A DNA stretch of 28,321 bases from IMG/VR virus record IMGVR_UViG_3300046804_001068, positions 1 to 28,321 of that record; one strand, written 5' to 3'. Made by a program: the position numbers and the translations under genes. Below, one piece after another: positions 1 to 9,510 of this stretch. The stretch comes from a virus. The notes under the pieces were generated by a model. That model searched no databases. It was not told where the DNA came from and saw only the letters and a program-made list of their open reading frames with translations. How positions within the stretch are numbered: position 1 is the stretch's first letter; each line of letters opens with the position of its first letter.

Positions 1-935
1 CTAAGGTTAAAGCCGTTAGAGATTCCGAGGCCGAGTCTCGCGCAAAAGCGCTTAAAAGCTATCTTGAAGGCTTAGACGCGCAGATTCTTAAGTTAAAAGA
101 AGGCGAAGAAGCAGCGTTACGGTTTGAAGCTGCAAAGCAAGGTGGCCCTGCTGGTCTTGCAAAGATGGAGGAAATAATCCGTCTGCGGCGCGAGGAAGCC
201 GAGCAGCAAGAAGAAATGCAGAGACTGACAAAAGAAGCCAATCAAGAATTGGCTGCGATGGACGATTTAAGACGATTCAACCTTGAGTTAAGGCTAAAGC
301 AGATTGAGCGTGAAATCGAACTAGAAAAAGAATCAGCACAGGTTCTTAATGAGGTTCAAGCGCAAGCCGAAATTACTGCCAATAAAGAACTTGAAGATAT
401 GATGGAAAAGAAGAAGGCGGCAAGCGAGGAACTAGATCTTCTTGAAGATATACGCGACGGATATAAGTCAATCGGCACGACTATTGTCGAGGCTTTTATG
501 TCTGGTAAATCGGCAGCGGATGCTTTTAAGTCTGCGCTTTCTTCGCTTCTTCAAAAACTGGCTTCTCGCTCATTAGATAAATTTTTAGACGCAATCTTCA
601 AATCAGATATAAGGGGCGCTCCTTCATTATTTGAAAACTTTATGTCTAATATTCCTGTCCTTGGAAACATCTTTAACAAGCGAGCCGGCGGCGGTCCGGT
701 TAATTCTGGCGCTCCGTATCTTGTAGGAGAAAGAGGGCCGGAGCTATTTGTTCCAAGCATGGCCGGTCAAGTTATACCGTCTTACGCGATGAGCGGAACA
801 TCCACGGTCAACAACTACAACATACAAGCTATTGACGTTAAGTCTTTCGAGGAACGAATCATGGGCAGCAATCGAGCGGTTTGGGCGGCTAATTCCTACG
901 CTCAGAAATCGCTTTCACCGCGAGGCAGAGCATGA
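1..935 (+). CDS. Tail tape-measure protein, C-terminal part
   Basis: The gene is cut by the left edge; the open frame begins at base 3 and runs to the TGA at 935. The visible part (about 310 residues) starts with a long charged, Lys/Glu/Ala-rich coiled-coil stretch. It then has a short hydrophobic/amphipathic region and ends with a Gly-rich segment containing PYLVGERGPELFVPS. That segment is a hallmark of the C-terminus of siphovirus tape-measure proteins. These proteins set tail length and are ejected through the tail tube. Its place directly upstream of the tail-tip genes fits. The next gene overlaps it by 4 bases (ATGA). Family assignment is firm; the full length is unknown. Confidence 0.85.
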   Translation, partial: KVKAVRDSEAESRAKALKSYLEGLDAQILKLKEGEEAALRFEAAKQGGPAGLAKMEEIIRLRREEAEQQEEMQRLTKEANQELAAMDDLRRFNLELRLKQIEREIELEKESAQVLNEVQAQAEITANKELEDMMEKKKAASEELDLLEDIRDGYKSIGTTIVEAFMSGKSAADAFKSALSSLLQKLASRSLDKFLDAIFKSDIRGAPSLFENFMSNIPVLGNIFNKRAGGGPVNSGAPYLVGERGPELFVPSMAGQVIPSYAMSGTSTVNNYNIQAIDVKSFEERIMGSNRAVWAANSYAQKSLSPRGRA

Positions 936-1579
936 GCTTCCAAACTATCTTAGACATTAGTCAAACCATCACGGTTAACAACCGGCGGATGGTCGGCCAG
1001 CAATATTCAAGATCGGGTCAAGTGAGAACGGCAATGTACGTTACATCCGTTCCTTGGGTGTTCACGGTCAAGCCACATGCTTTTCTTTACTATCCCCAGG
1101 TTCGAGATGTAATCCAGACCATTGATAATCTCGACAGGCAAACAGCAGCGACAATCACGTTCAGCTCAACAAATCTTCAGTGGTTTACCGCTTACCAAGG
1201 CGAGCTCACAAGCGGGCAGGCTGCGGCATTAACGCTTGCGTCTGTTCCGGCTGCAAATGCAACCACGATTTCTGTCGGCAATCTTCCAGCGGTTGCGAGT
1301 ACCGTTATCGTGTTCAAGGCCGGTGATTTTATTCAGTTAGGCAGTTATCCCTACAAAGTCACTACACAGGTCTTGAGAGGCTCAGGATCGACCGTTAACG
1401 TTACTTTGCATCGTCCGGTGATTGGTACACCATCTGCCGGAACGTTAACGGCTGTAGGATCAGCTTGTACGTTTTCGGTGGTTGCTGAGGTTTGCCCAAC
1501 CTATACGCTTAGACCCATGACTAACGGCGCATTCGTTGATTGGGATGCTGATTTTGTCTTTAGGGAGAACGTACAGTGA
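932..1579 (+). CDS. Tail-tip structural protein (distal-tail/minor-tail-like)
   Basis: This 215-residue protein is rich in Ser, Thr, Val and beta-branched residues with no membrane segment, as expected for a beta-rich virion component. It begins MSFQTILDISQTITVNNRR and contains VPWVFTVKPHAFLYYP, a layout I recognise from uncharacterised proteins located after the tape measure in environmental siphophages. It starts in an ATGA overlap with the tape-measure gene and itself overlaps the next gene by 4 bases, so translation is probably coupled. By position it corresponds to the lambda M/L region (tape-measure-to-tip adaptor). The exact role is inferred from order, not from a motif. Confidence 0.7.
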   Translation: MSFQTILDISQTITVNNRRMVGQQYSRSGQVRTAMYVTSVPWVFTVKPHAFLYYPQVRDVIQTIDNLDRQTAATITFSSTNLQWFTAYQGELTSGQAAALTLASVPAANATTISVGNLPAVASTVIVFKAGDFIQLGSYPYKVTTQVLRGSGSTVNVTLHRPVIGTPSAGTLTAVGSACTFSVVAEVCPTYTLRPMTNGAFVDWDADFVFRENVQ

Positions 1580-2226
1580 GTACCCCAATGACAGCGCTGT
1601 CCAGCGCAAGCATTACCCACGGCGAATTCGTCAAACTGACAACCTCAACGTCTACCTATACATTCTGCAATGCTGCCGCTGCAATTACTGTTGGCGGCAA
1701 TACATTTTCAGGATTGGGTAGCCTTCTTTCTGTTGGCGCGGTCAACCGAGAGATCAAGGCGACTTCGATTGATATGGTAATCGGGCTGATAGGCATCGAC
1801 CCGACAAACATTTCGCTAGTCTTGGGAACTAATATCAAAGGCTCGACTGTAGAGATTTGGCGAGGCTTTTTTGACTCTAATTATCAAATCATCACGAGCC
1901 CTTCCACGCAATTTTTCAAGCGCTACCAAGGCATTGTTTCCAACATTTCAATTACCGAAGATTGGAACGAAAACATCCGCAGCCGTACAGCTACCGCGTC
2001 AATCTCTTGTACTTCGTTTCGATCAATTCTTGAGAACAGAATCGCAGGAATTAAAACCAATGTTAAGACTTGGCAGCAGATCTATACATCAGACACGAGC
2101 ATGAGCCGCGTCGCTGCTATCTCGGGCCAGTATTTCGACTTTGGCGCTCCTCCGCAAACAGGGTCTCAATCAGATCCGAATACAGTTACAGAATCTCAAT
2201 CAACGGTTGTTGAAACGGGAGAGTGA
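1576..2226 (+). CDS. Tail-tip/baseplate hub protein, DUF2163-like
   Basis: A 216-residue beta-rich protein that begins with GTG in a 4-base overlap with the preceding gene. The part containing ITHGEFVKLTTSTSTYTF, then a repeated pattern of short strands, and the C-terminal ENRIAGIKTN resemble the N-terminal domain of DUF2163-type tail-assembly proteins, which sit between tape measure and J in many siphophages and in gene-transfer agents. There are no catalytic residues or membrane segments. It lacks the peptidase C-terminal extension found in some relatives. The assignment rests on order and general resemblance. Confidence 0.6.
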   Translation: MSTPMTALSSASITHGEFVKLTTSTSTYTFCNAAAAITVGGNTFSGLGSLLSVGAVNREIKATSIDMVIGLIGIDPTNISLVLGTNIKGSTVEIWRGFFDSNYQIITSPSTQFFKRYQGIVSNISITEDWNENIRSRTATASISCTSFRSILENRIAGIKTNVKTWQQIYTSDTSMSRVAAISGQYFDFGAPPQTGSQSDPNTVTESQSTVVETGE

Positions 2227-2663
2227 TGCGCTACGCAACAAAATACGACATGCCGCATCTTATAGAGATGATGAAAGCATACGCAGATGAGGCAGGGATA
2301 AAAACACTAAAGCACAATCAAAACGAAGGGCATGTAAAAACGCTTTTCTACGAAATGATTAAAGGCCGTGGATTTGTTCTTATAGACGATCAGTTTCGAG
2401 GGTTCTTGGCGGCTTATGTGACAAGTAATTTTTGGAACAGCGCGGTAAAAGAGCTGCACGAGGTAGCGTGGTGGGTAGTTCCAGAGTTCAGAGATACATC
2501 TGTCGGCGGCAAACTATGGTTAAGATTTAACAAGCTCGCGCAAGACATGCTTGATCAAAAACGAGTACAGATTGTATGCACAAGCCTTATGCCTAATTCG
2601 CCAAACATTGACTACACAAGATACAACTACAGACCTTTGCAAGCGACATTCTTCCGAGAGTAG
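2226..2663 (+). CDS. GNAT-like acetyltransferase-fold protein in tail module
   Basis: A 145-residue protein that starts at ATG 2226 in a TGATG overlap with the upstream stop; an in-frame GTG three bases earlier is an alternative. The order of elements fits a GNAT fold: an N-terminal strand and helix (YATKYDMPHLIEMMKAYADE), then FVLIDDQFRGFLAAYV, then HEVAWWVVPEFRDTSVGGKL, where the acetyl-CoA-binding loop would lie. The usual R/Q-x-x-G-x-G/A signature is degenerate here, so catalysis is uncertain. GNAT-like genes of this size occur at this position in other siphophages, where lambda-type phages have the NlpC/P60 gene K. The substrate is unknown. Confidence 0.55.
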   Translation: MRYATKYDMPHLIEMMKAYADEAGIKTLKHNQNEGHVKTLFYEMIKGRGFVLIDDQFRGFLAAYVTSNFWNSAVKELHEVAWWVVPEFRDTSVGGKLWLRFNKLAQDMLDQKRVQIVCTSLMPNSPNIDYTRYNYRPLQATFFRE

Positions 2664-2666
2664 ATC

Positions 2667-5600
2667 ATGCCAGCATCAATTGTTTTATCCACGATTTATG
2701 GTTCTGCGGCAGCGGCAAGCGCTGCTTTAGGGTCAATAGGTGTAGCTGCCGCTACGTTTGCAATCAATTTTGCAGTCTCCTACGTGGTAACTCGCGCATT
2801 TGGATCTAAAGCGTCGCAGTCACAAGACACCGGAGCAAGACAACAAGTTCCTCCTGCCAGCAATAACTCAATTCCCGTTGTTTATGGCGATGCTTGGCTA
2901 GGTGGCGTTTTTGTTGATGCGGTGTTGTCTGGTAACCAGAAAGTTATGTACTACGTCATGGCGATCTCTTCTATATCGTCTGATGCCTCGGCTGCGTTTA
3001 CTTATGACACCACCAAAATGTATTACGGTGATCGTCTAATGACTTTTGACGGTACAGACGGTTCAAAGGTTATATCTCTTACGGATGGCGATGGAAACGT
3101 TGATACAAAAATAAGCGGCAATCTAAATATTTATCTTTACGTTTCCAATCAAGCGGGAACTGTTACAGGCTACAACACAGCAGATTTGCCTTGGTCTAAT
3201 GTTGTCATGGGATCTGGCAATACAGAGATTCCTGCTGGTCTCTCATGGCCTTCTACCGGTCGCAGAATGAATGGCTTGGCTTTTGCGGTTATTCGTTTGG
3301 TCTATAACGCTGATGCAGGAACGACAGGTCTTTTGCCAATTACGTTTTATTGCAAGCATTACCCTAAAGGCGGAACGGTAGCGAAACCTGGAGACGTTTG
3401 GTACGACTACATGACCAATACGCGCTACGGCGCTGGCATGACTGGATTAGTTGATTCTGCAAGCGCAACAGCTCTCAATACTTACTCCGATCAGACAATT
3501 ACTTATACCCCTGCTGGCGGCGGATCATCAACGCAAGCGCGATACAGAATTAACGGCGTTGTTGATACGGGCAGATCTGTTTTAGATAACGTTGAGAAGA
3601 TGCTTGAATGCTGTGATTCTTGGATGGCATACAACGCAGCGTCAGGTCTTTGGTCAATAGTCATAAATAAAGCAGAAACATCTAGCTTCTCATTCAACGA
3701 CACAAATTTAATTGGCGAAATCAGGGTTTCCGCTGTAGACATCAACCAGCAGATCAACCAGATTCAGATTGAGTTTCCATCTAAGCTAAACCGAGATCAG
3801 CCCGATCTGGTTTACATGGAAACACCGGCTGGGCTTTTGTACCCTAACGAACCGGCAAACAGGCAGACAACAACACTAGAGTTTACGAATGACTCTGTAC
3901 AGGCCCAATATCTAGGAAACAGAAGGTTAGAGCAAGCGCGAGAAGATCTAATCGTCACGATTACGTCTACTTATCCTGGCATTCAAGTAGACGCGGGTGA
4001 TGTGGTTGACATTACTAACGCAGACTACGGCTGGACGAACAAACTTTTCCGAGTTATGAAAGTCTCGGAGGCGACAATCGACGATGGGAATCTTGGCGCG
4101 ACACTAGAGCTATCAGAGTACAACGCGCAAGTTTATGATGATGCCAGCATCACTGCGTTTTCTGCCGCCCCTAATTCGAGCCTTCCTTCACCCGCGTACT
4201 TTTCAGCTCTGAATGCTCCGGTCATTGGTGATCTTGCTCCGAGCGCAGCTCCTCCGACATTTTCCGCGACCGTGACTTTGCCGACTAAAGGCAGAGTGAC
4301 AACGATTACTTTGTTTTACACATCGTCTGCAACACCAGCATCAACGGATTGGAAAACATGGGGTTCTGCAATTCTTTCTAACGGCGCTACTTTTACCAAT
4401 TCATCGACGTTTAAGTTTCAAAATATTAGTCTTGCCGCTGGAACTTGGTACTTTGCCTTTTCGGTAGAAAATGAAACTGCAAAGTCAACGCTATCGTCTG
4501 TAAGCGCGGCGCTAACTTGGTCTCCTACAGCTGCGGCTGGCCCAACAGGACCAACGGGGAACACAGGCCCCACGGGAGGTCAGGGGCCAACAGGTAACAC
4601 AGGCCCAACTGGAGCTTCGATTACAGGCCCTACGGGAAGCTCTGGCTTGGTAGGCATAGCATTTATAAACGCTTATTTGGTTCAGTCTCAATCAAGCGCT
4701 GCCCCTACGTTTACTACGCCAACCTCTGGGTCTGCGGTTCCTGCCGGCTGGTCATCAACTGTGCCAGCGGTAGCTATTGGTCAAGTTCTCTGGTATTTAC
4801 AAGGCAGATACAATGCAAACGCCACGACCGTCAATGGTGTGCCGGCGAATTCAACCGCGTGGACAGGCCCAATTGCCGCATCAATCTTTCAAAGTATTAG
4901 ATCGGATAATTACAATGGCCCAAACCCTCCAACTACAACAAACTTTGGAACGGTTGGCTGGTATCTAGATCAGCCTTCAGGTAATTTGTATGCCAATGCC
5001 GCTTATCTGCGCGGCGAGCTAGTCACGGGTGTTAGCGGCGCTCAGCGCATCGAAATCAATAAAAGCGCTGCTAATAAGGTAGCCGTTTACAACTCATCTA
5101 ATCAACTGATCGGGTCTTTCGGTGGAACCGGATCAAACGGTGATCCCGTTTTAGATCTTTCTCCCTTGTTAACGGGAAACTGGGCCAGGGGATCGATCAT
5201 TACAGTTCCTACTTATACAGGCCCATCTGTCGATTCGGCGCAGGGTATCTATGGGAAAACGGTTGATCTAAATTCCTTTGGTGGTTTTATAACCTGGGAC
5301 GGGTTGATACAGGCTCGCTCTGTATTCTCGGCTTCTCAGTACGATACCGGCGGATCTGGTGTTCTTGCTCAGGCAAGGATTGGGTACAAAAGTACAAGCA
5401 TTCACGCAGCCGGTTATTTCACAAATAACAATACATCATCAACAGACGTAAGGATCTGTGATAACAATGGCTATGCAATCAATATAGTTTCCGGCACATT
5501 TAGATTTGGAAGCTACACCATCGCGCAACCATCTGGGGGAACAAGTACATTCTTGCGTAATGATGGTTCGTGGGCAACGGTCGCCGCATCTAATGTTTCT

Positions 5601-6218
5601 GACCTAGCGGCATCAGCAACAACAGATACAACGAATGCAAGCAACATTACTTCAGGCTCTTTATCGGCTGCAAGGCTTGCCTCAGTAACCACAGGAGTTC
5701 TCTATTACAACGGCTCATCGCTTAGCTACAACCCTGCATTCCTAAACTCTGCCCCAACAAACTCAGGAACTGCAACGGTCAACTCAAGTAGCCAGCTAAG
5801 CATTTTGGGTTCCTCATCTACAGGGATTGCCGGCGCTTATGTTGGAACTTCTGGCGCTGGAAGCACTGTCACTCTTGCTGTACAAACTACGTCTCCATCA
5901 GATCGTAGAATCAAACAGGATATTGCCCCTATTGATTTTGGGCTAGATCTAATAAAGGGTCTTAAACCTTACACGTTTAGGCTAAAGCAAGATCCCTCTA
6001 TTCGAGGGTTTGGCTTTATGAGCGATGAGGTAAGGCCCCTAGTCGGAGAGGGTACGGCATTAGTTATGCACGATCCTAAAGCTGAATCTGCGGGGATCGT
6101 TGGGCATGACACTATCCATTATCCAAGTTACATACCAATTCTAGTAAAGGCTATACAAGAGTTGGAGCAGCGCGTAAAGGAATTAGAATTAAAGGTTCAG
6201 GCTAGCAGTACAAAATAA
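2667..6218 (+). CDS. J-like tail-tip attachment protein with collagen stretch and S74 chaperone
   Basis: This 1183-residue protein forms the distal tip of the tail. The N-terminus is small and hydrophobic (residues 1-45), followed by a lambda-J-type region with NSIPVVYGDAWLGGVFVD and, near residues 245-260, GDVWYDYMTNTRYGAGM. Both are typical of phage host-specificity proteins. Fibronectin-like strands follow. A short Gly-X-Y collagen-like stretch ([13 protein letters not shown]) covers residues 625-660, then a receptor-region candidate. The C-terminus is an S74 intramolecular chaperone: SDRRIKQDI at Ser1078-Asp1079 is the expected self-cleavage site, and the last residues form a coiled coil (LVKAIQELEQRVKELELKV). 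Tip and fibre functions therefore appear combined in one chain. Confidence 0.88.
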   Translation: MPASIVLSTIYGSAAAASAALGSIGVAAATFAINFAVSYVVTRAFGSKASQSQDTGARQQVPPASNNSIPVVYGDAWLGGVFVDAVLSGNQKVMYYVMAISSISSDASAAFTYDTTKMYYGDRLMTFDGTDGSKVISLTDGDGNVDTKISGNLNIYLYVSNQAGTVTGYNTADLPWSNVVMGSGNTEIPAGLSWPSTGRRMNGLAFAVIRLVYNADAGTTGLLPITFYCKHYPKGGTVAKPGDVWYDYMTNTRYGAGMTGLVDSASATALNTYSDQTITYTPAGGGSSTQARYRINGVVDTGRSVLDNVEKMLECCDSWMAYNAASGLWSIVINKAETSSFSFNDTNLIGEIRVSAVDINQQINQIQIEFPSKLNRDQPDLVYMETPAGLLYPNEPANRQTTTLEFTNDSVQAQYLGNRRLEQAREDLIVTITSTYPGIQVDAGDVVDITNADYGWTNKLFRVMKVSEATIDDGNLGATLELSEYNAQVYDDASITAFSAAPNSSLPSPAYFSALNAPVIGDLAPSAAPPTFSATVTLPTKGRVTTITLFYTSSATPASTDWKTWGSAILSNGATFTNSSTFKFQNISLAAGTWYFAFSVENETAKSTLSSVSAALTWSPTAAAGPTGPTGNTGPTGGQGPTGNTGPTGASITGPTGSSGLVGIAFINAYLVQSQSSAAPTFTTPTSGSAVPAGWSSTVPAVAIGQVLWYLQGRYNANATTVNGVPANSTAWTGPIAASIFQSIRSDNYNGPNPPTTTNFGTVGWYLDQPSGNLYANAAYLRGELVTGVSGAQRIEINKSAANKVAVYNSSNQLIGSFGGTGSNGDPVLDLSPLLTGNWARGSIITVPTYTGPSVDSAQGIYGKTVDLNSFGGFITWDGLIQARSVFSASQYDTGGSGVLAQARIGYKSTSIHAAGYFTNNNTSSTDVRICDNNGYAINIVSGTFRFGSYTIAQPSGGTSTFLRNDGSWATVAASNVSDLAASATTDTTNASNITSGSLSAARLASVTTGVLYYNGSSLSYNPAFLNSAPTNSGTATVNSSSQLSILGSSSTGIAGAYVGTSGAGSTVTLAVQTTSPSDRRIKQDIAPIDFGLDLIKGLKPYTFRLKQDPSIRGFGFMSDEVRPLVGEGTALVMHDPKAESAGIVGHDTIHYPSYIPILVKAIQELEQRVKELELKVQASSTK

Positions 6219-6310
6219 AATTGATTTCAGATACACTAGAAAAAAATACAAGATAGCCACCCGTTCTGCTGAGAGTGCTTAGCGAACGTCAATTTACCTA
6301 GTGAGGGAAT
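6219..6310 (+). promoter_or_regulatory. Intergenic gap with 11-bp hairpin (6262-6288)
   Basis: This 92-base gap separates the J-like gene from the fibre operon. It contains the stem CGTTC-(T bulge)-GCTGAG, loop AGTG, CTTAGC-GAACG, with one G-U pair. No T-run follows, so it does not look like a standard intrinsic terminator; it may be an mRNA stabilising or processing hairpin. An A-rich stretch lies just upstream, but I cannot pick out a convincing promoter. The next gene has a GAGGG ribosome-binding site at 6303-6307. Confidence 0.4.
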
Positions 6311-6793
6311 ATGGCGATCTTCAACCGTAATACGCTGACACAAGTTAGCGGTTTTGATAATCAAATTATCGCCGGTGAGCTGGTATACAACCAGAAAACT
6401 TACTGGAACCTAACACTTAACAACTCGGATGGAAGCCCAAGAGATCTAACCGGCGCAACCATCACAAGTCAAATTTTACGTCGTCAACTGTCTAATGTTA
6501 GAGACTCTCGATACGGTCTGACATTTGATATTGCCGATTATTCGCCGCCGCCAACTGCGGTAAATTTGACCATTGCAAATCAAAACCTTGCTGGTGGGTC
6601 TTTTACGCTAGTCATTGATGAGTCTACGTGGTCGGTTCTTTCCACTGATCCGCAGCTAGACATAAACGCATCAAGCCCAGTCGGATTCTCTGGGAACATC
6701 ACCATTGCCATACCCGCAAGCGGATCTACGCCGGCTCAAGATTTAATTATCTTCTTGCTATTTTTGGTTAGATCAAATGGAGTTACCAATTGA
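6311..6793 (+). CDS. Putative fibre-connector / baseplate-upper-like protein
   Basis: A 160-residue protein with ATG preceded by GTGAGGGAAT. It has no recognisable catalytic motif. The pattern [31 protein letters not shown] resembles small beta-sandwich proteins such as the N-terminal domain of BppU-type baseplate proteins, in which a polypeptide defines a deviation from a default (DLTGATI). It is immediately upstream of, and overlaps by 4 bases, the collagen-like fibre gene, so it may connect the fibre to the tail tip. Function is inferred from position; it could also be a free virion decoration protein. Confidence 0.5.
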   Translation: MAIFNRNTLTQVSGFDNQIIAGELVYNQKTYWNLTLNNSDGSPRDLTGATITSQILRRQLSNVRDSRYGLTFDIADYSPPPTAVNLTIANQNLAGGSFTLVIDESTWSVLSTDPQLDINASSPVGFSGNITIAIPASGSTPAQDLIIFLLFLVRSNGVTN

Positions 6794-9507
6794 GCACGAC
6801 AGTCACAGGCGCAAATCAGATCACCCTGGTTCTTGATCAGGGTGTTATTGGCCCAACGGGGCCGGCGGGAACTCCAGGCGGTCCCACAGGGGCAACGGGT
6901 CCCACGGGTGCAACCGGAGCTACAGGCGCGGCGGGAACTCCAGGCGGACCTACCGGTCCAACCGGTGCTAGCGGCGCAGTAGGAGCCACTGGCTCAACAG
7001 GTCCAACGGGAAGCAATGGTATAAATGGTCCGACGGGTCCTACAGGATCTACTGGCGCGGCAGGACCGACTGGATCAACTGGGAGCCAAGGACCCACTGG
7101 TCCGACTGGTGCGGCTAGCAGTATTGCAGGCCCTACGGGTCCAACGGGAGATTTGGGACCAACCGGTCCGACAGGAGCCGCATCAACTGTGGCTGGGCCT
7201 ACCGGTCCAACTGGAGCGCAAGGCAATGTTGGCGCAGCAGGACCGACCGGACCAACCGGAGATCAAGGTTTAATTGGCCCCACGGGTCCGACAGGGCCAA
7301 CCGGATCGACTGGAGCTGAAGGACCAACAGGTCCAACAGGCAGTCAAGGATTAACTGGCCCAACAGGTCCTACCGGTGACGCTTCTACCGTTCCCGGGCC
7401 TACCGGTCCCACGGGTGACATTGGCCCGACGGGAGCGCAAGGACCGACCGGAGTGCAGGGGCCAACCGGAAGCCAAGGCCCAACAGGAAGCCAAGGTCCC
7501 ACGGGCGATCAAGGCCCAACTGGAGTACAGGGTCCAACTGGGCCAACAGGTAATCAAGGACCGACTGGAGATACTGGCCCAACGGGAGCGCAAGGTCCCA
7601 CAGGAAGTCAGGGTGTAGTCGGGCCGACAGGCCCACAGGGTGACGCTGGGCCTACGGGGGCACAGGGGCCAACCGGACCTACAGGTGGTCAAGGCTTGAC
7701 CGGTCCAACGGGTCCAACCGGTGACGCATCCACGGTTCCTGGGCCTACGGGACCGACAGGCCCAACGGGTACGGGAACTAATATTGCCGTATCAGACGAA
7801 GGGACGCTATTAACTTCTGGCGTTACATCTTTTAATTTTGTGGGTTCTAGCGTAACCGCATCTGCGGCAGGAACAGCAGTAACGGTTACTGTCAGTGGCG
7901 GCGGAACCCCTGGTGGCTCCACTACGCAAGTCCAGTACAACAATGCGGGTGCGTTTGCGGGGTCTTCTGCGTTCACCTTTGATGGCGCACAAATCTCAAT
8001 CAACGGCATCACCGTAGGCCGTGGCGCAGGTGCTGTGGCTTCCAACACTGCGGTGGGTGCGAGTGCTTTGGCGGCGAATACGACTGGTGTAGAAAATGTG
8101 GCGGTTGGTAATCGTGCGGCTGAAAGCACTACCACACCAGCAGATGTGACTGCGGTTGGATTCCGTGCCGCTCGTGCCAATACAACTGGGGGTTCGCTGA
8201 CTGCTTTGGGTGCATATGCATTAGACGCAAATACCACAGGCAGTGCTAATACTGCCGTTGGCGTCACTGCCCTCGCCTCCAACACCACCGCCTCCTACAA
8301 CACAGCTGTTGGCTATCAGGCTGGGTATAGTAATCAGACTGGAGCAAGTAACATCGCTGTTGGCTACCAAGCCCTCTACACCAACGTCTCCGGTAACAAC
8401 AACACTGCTGTCGGTTATCAGGCGGGGAATAGCGGAACTGCTCAGGCAAACAATTCTTGGTTTGGCTACCAAGCGGGTAAATCCGCAACAGGAAACTACA
8501 ATACGGGTGTGGGCGATAGAGCGCTCTTTTCAATGCAAAGTGCTGAGAAGAATGCGGCATTTGGCATGGCGGCGTTATATTCAAACACTACTGCCTCGTA
8601 CAACACAGCCGTAGGTGCTGAAGCGCTTATTTATACCACCACTGGGGCGAACAACACCGCACTTGGATATGCAGCACTTCAAGCCAACACCACCTCCCAA
8701 CAAAACACGGCTGTCGGATACCAAGCACTTTTTAACGCACTCCCAGCAACCATATCGGTTTCCGCAGGAGCGCTTACAAACGGTGTGGAATACACCATTA
8801 CTGGTCTAGGTACGGTTAACTGGACAAGCATTGGTGCTGCATCAGCAACGGTAGGTGTTAAGTTCACCTACAACAACGTCACAATCACTGGTTCTGGTGG
8901 CTCGGTAACGCAAAACGTTAATGCCAAAAACGTGGCAATTGGTTATCAAGCTGGCGATGTAATTACCACGGGTACGGGCAATGTCATCATTGGTGGTGGG
9001 GCAGACCCAAGCGTAAATAGCGCCACAGATCAAATCGTTATTGGTAACGGCGTAACAGGACAAGCCAATACCAACGTCACCATAGGCAACGGCACAGGCA
9101 AGATTTACAACGCTTATACAGTCAACGCCACATGGACGCAAACTTCTGACGGTACGATGAAGAACGTCATTGGGCCTGATAGTTTAGGTCTTTCGTTCAT
9201 TAACCGTTTGAACCCAATCCTCTTTACTTGGAAAGCGCAAAACGACTTACCGCCAGACCATCCGTATTACGCTGAAGAAAACAAGCGTGACACCACTAGA
9301 GTCATCCACGGGTTTGTGGCGCAAGAAGTTAAAGCTGCATTAGATGCAGAGGGATGCTCAACCTTCAACGGCTGGGATCAAGGCGATGATGGTATCCAAG
9401 CTATTAGCCGTGAGATGTTTATCTCGCCGCTAGTTAAAGCCGTTCAAGAACTGTCTGCTCAAGTTGAGCAACTCAAAGCCGAACTTGCTGCACTGAAAGG
9501 AGCCTAA
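6790..9507 (+). CDS. Long tail fibre: collagen-like, beta-roll and S74 chaperone domains
   Basis: A 905-residue fibre. The start is TTG inside a TTGA overlap with the upstream stop, supported by GGAG at 6779-6782 seven bases upstream. Residues 21-327 are uninterrupted or nearly uninterrupted Gly-X-Y triplets, mainly GPTGPTG. Residues from 419 form tandem 17-residue repeats of the NTAVGYQA type, as in YadA/Hia-like trimeric beta-rolls, interrupted by a beta-rich insert at about residues 649-713. The C-terminus is an S74 self-cleaving chaperone with the candidate scissile Ser786-Asp787 and a terminal coiled coil ([17 protein letters not shown]). All three domain types are trimeric in known proteins, so this should be a trimeric receptor-binding fibre cleaved during assembly. 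Confidence 0.9.
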   Translation: MSTTVTGANQITLVLDQGVIGPTGPAGTPGGPTGATGPTGATGATGAAGTPGGPTGPTGASGAVGATGSTGPTGSNGINGPTGPTGSTGAAGPTGSTGSQGPTGPTGAASSIAGPTGPTGDLGPTGPTGAASTVAGPTGPTGAQGNVGAAGPTGPTGDQGLIGPTGPTGPTGSTGAEGPTGPTGSQGLTGPTGPTGDASTVPGPTGPTGDIGPTGAQGPTGVQGPTGSQGPTGSQGPTGDQGPTGVQGPTGPTGNQGPTGDTGPTGAQGPTGSQGVVGPTGPQGDAGPTGAQGPTGPTGGQGLTGPTGPTGDASTVPGPTGPTGPTGTGTNIAVSDEGTLLTSGVTSFNFVGSSVTASAAGTAVTVTVSGGGTPGGSTTQVQYNNAGAFAGSSAFTFDGAQISINGITVGRGAGAVASNTAVGASALAANTTGVENVAVGNRAAESTTTPADVTAVGFRAARANTTGGSLTALGAYALDANTTGSANTAVGVTALASNTTASYNTAVGYQAGYSNQTGASNIAVGYQALYTNVSGNNNTAVGYQAGNSGTAQANNSWFGYQAGKSATGNYNTGVGDRALFSMQSAEKNAAFGMAALYSNTTASYNTAVGAEALIYTTTGANNTALGYAALQANTTSQQNTAVGYQALFNALPATISVSAGALTNGVEYTITGLGTVNWTSIGAASATVGVKFTYNNVTITGSGGSVTQNVNAKNVAIGYQAGDVITTGTGNVIIGGGADPSVNSATDQIVIGNGVTGQANTNVTIGNGTGKIYNAYTVNATWTQTSDGTMKNVIGPDSLGLSFINRLNPILFTWKAQNDLPPDHPYYAEENKRDTTRVIHGFVAQEVKAALDAEGCSTFNGWDQGDDGIQAISREMFISPLVKAVQELSAQVEQLKAELAALKGA
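6850..7770 (+). repeat. Collagen-like Gly-X-Y coding repeat
   Basis: About 307 codons encode Gly in every third position, mostly as GPT or GAT/GSQ/GDQ triplets. At DNA level the repeat is degenerate: GGT/GGC/GGA and CCA/CCG/CCT/CCC alternate, so it is conserved as protein rather than as identical DNA. The Y position is mostly Thr, with almost no Pro, as in bacterial and phage collagens that lack hydroxyproline. The repeat also produces long false open frames on the opposite strand. Confidence 0.93.
8044..8733 (+). repeat. Tandem 17-residue (51-nt) beta-roll repeats
   Basis: At least 13 consecutive units begin N-[TVI]-A-V-G and end in xSNTTxxx, each 17 residues (one is 16). At DNA level the unit is visible at 8305, 8356 and 8407, spaced exactly 51 bases with GTTGGCTA/GTCGGTTATC cores. 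A short second run of the same repeat resumes at 8929 (NVAIGYQAG) after an unrelated insert. The pattern matches the left-handed parallel beta-roll head of trimeric autotransporter-type adhesins. Confidence 0.88.
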
Positions 9508-9510
9508 GCT

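Noticed and set aside
4777-4968. Small plus-strand frame inside the J-like gene
   Set aside because: It lies fully in another frame of a well-supported long gene and shows no independent signal.
6837-8614. Long open frames on both strands in the fibre gene (for example 6837-7226, 7351-7692, 7689-8288 and 8243-8614)
   Set aside because: They arise from the Gly-Pro-Thr and 17-residue repeats; codon use and domain content belong to the plus-strand fibre frame.
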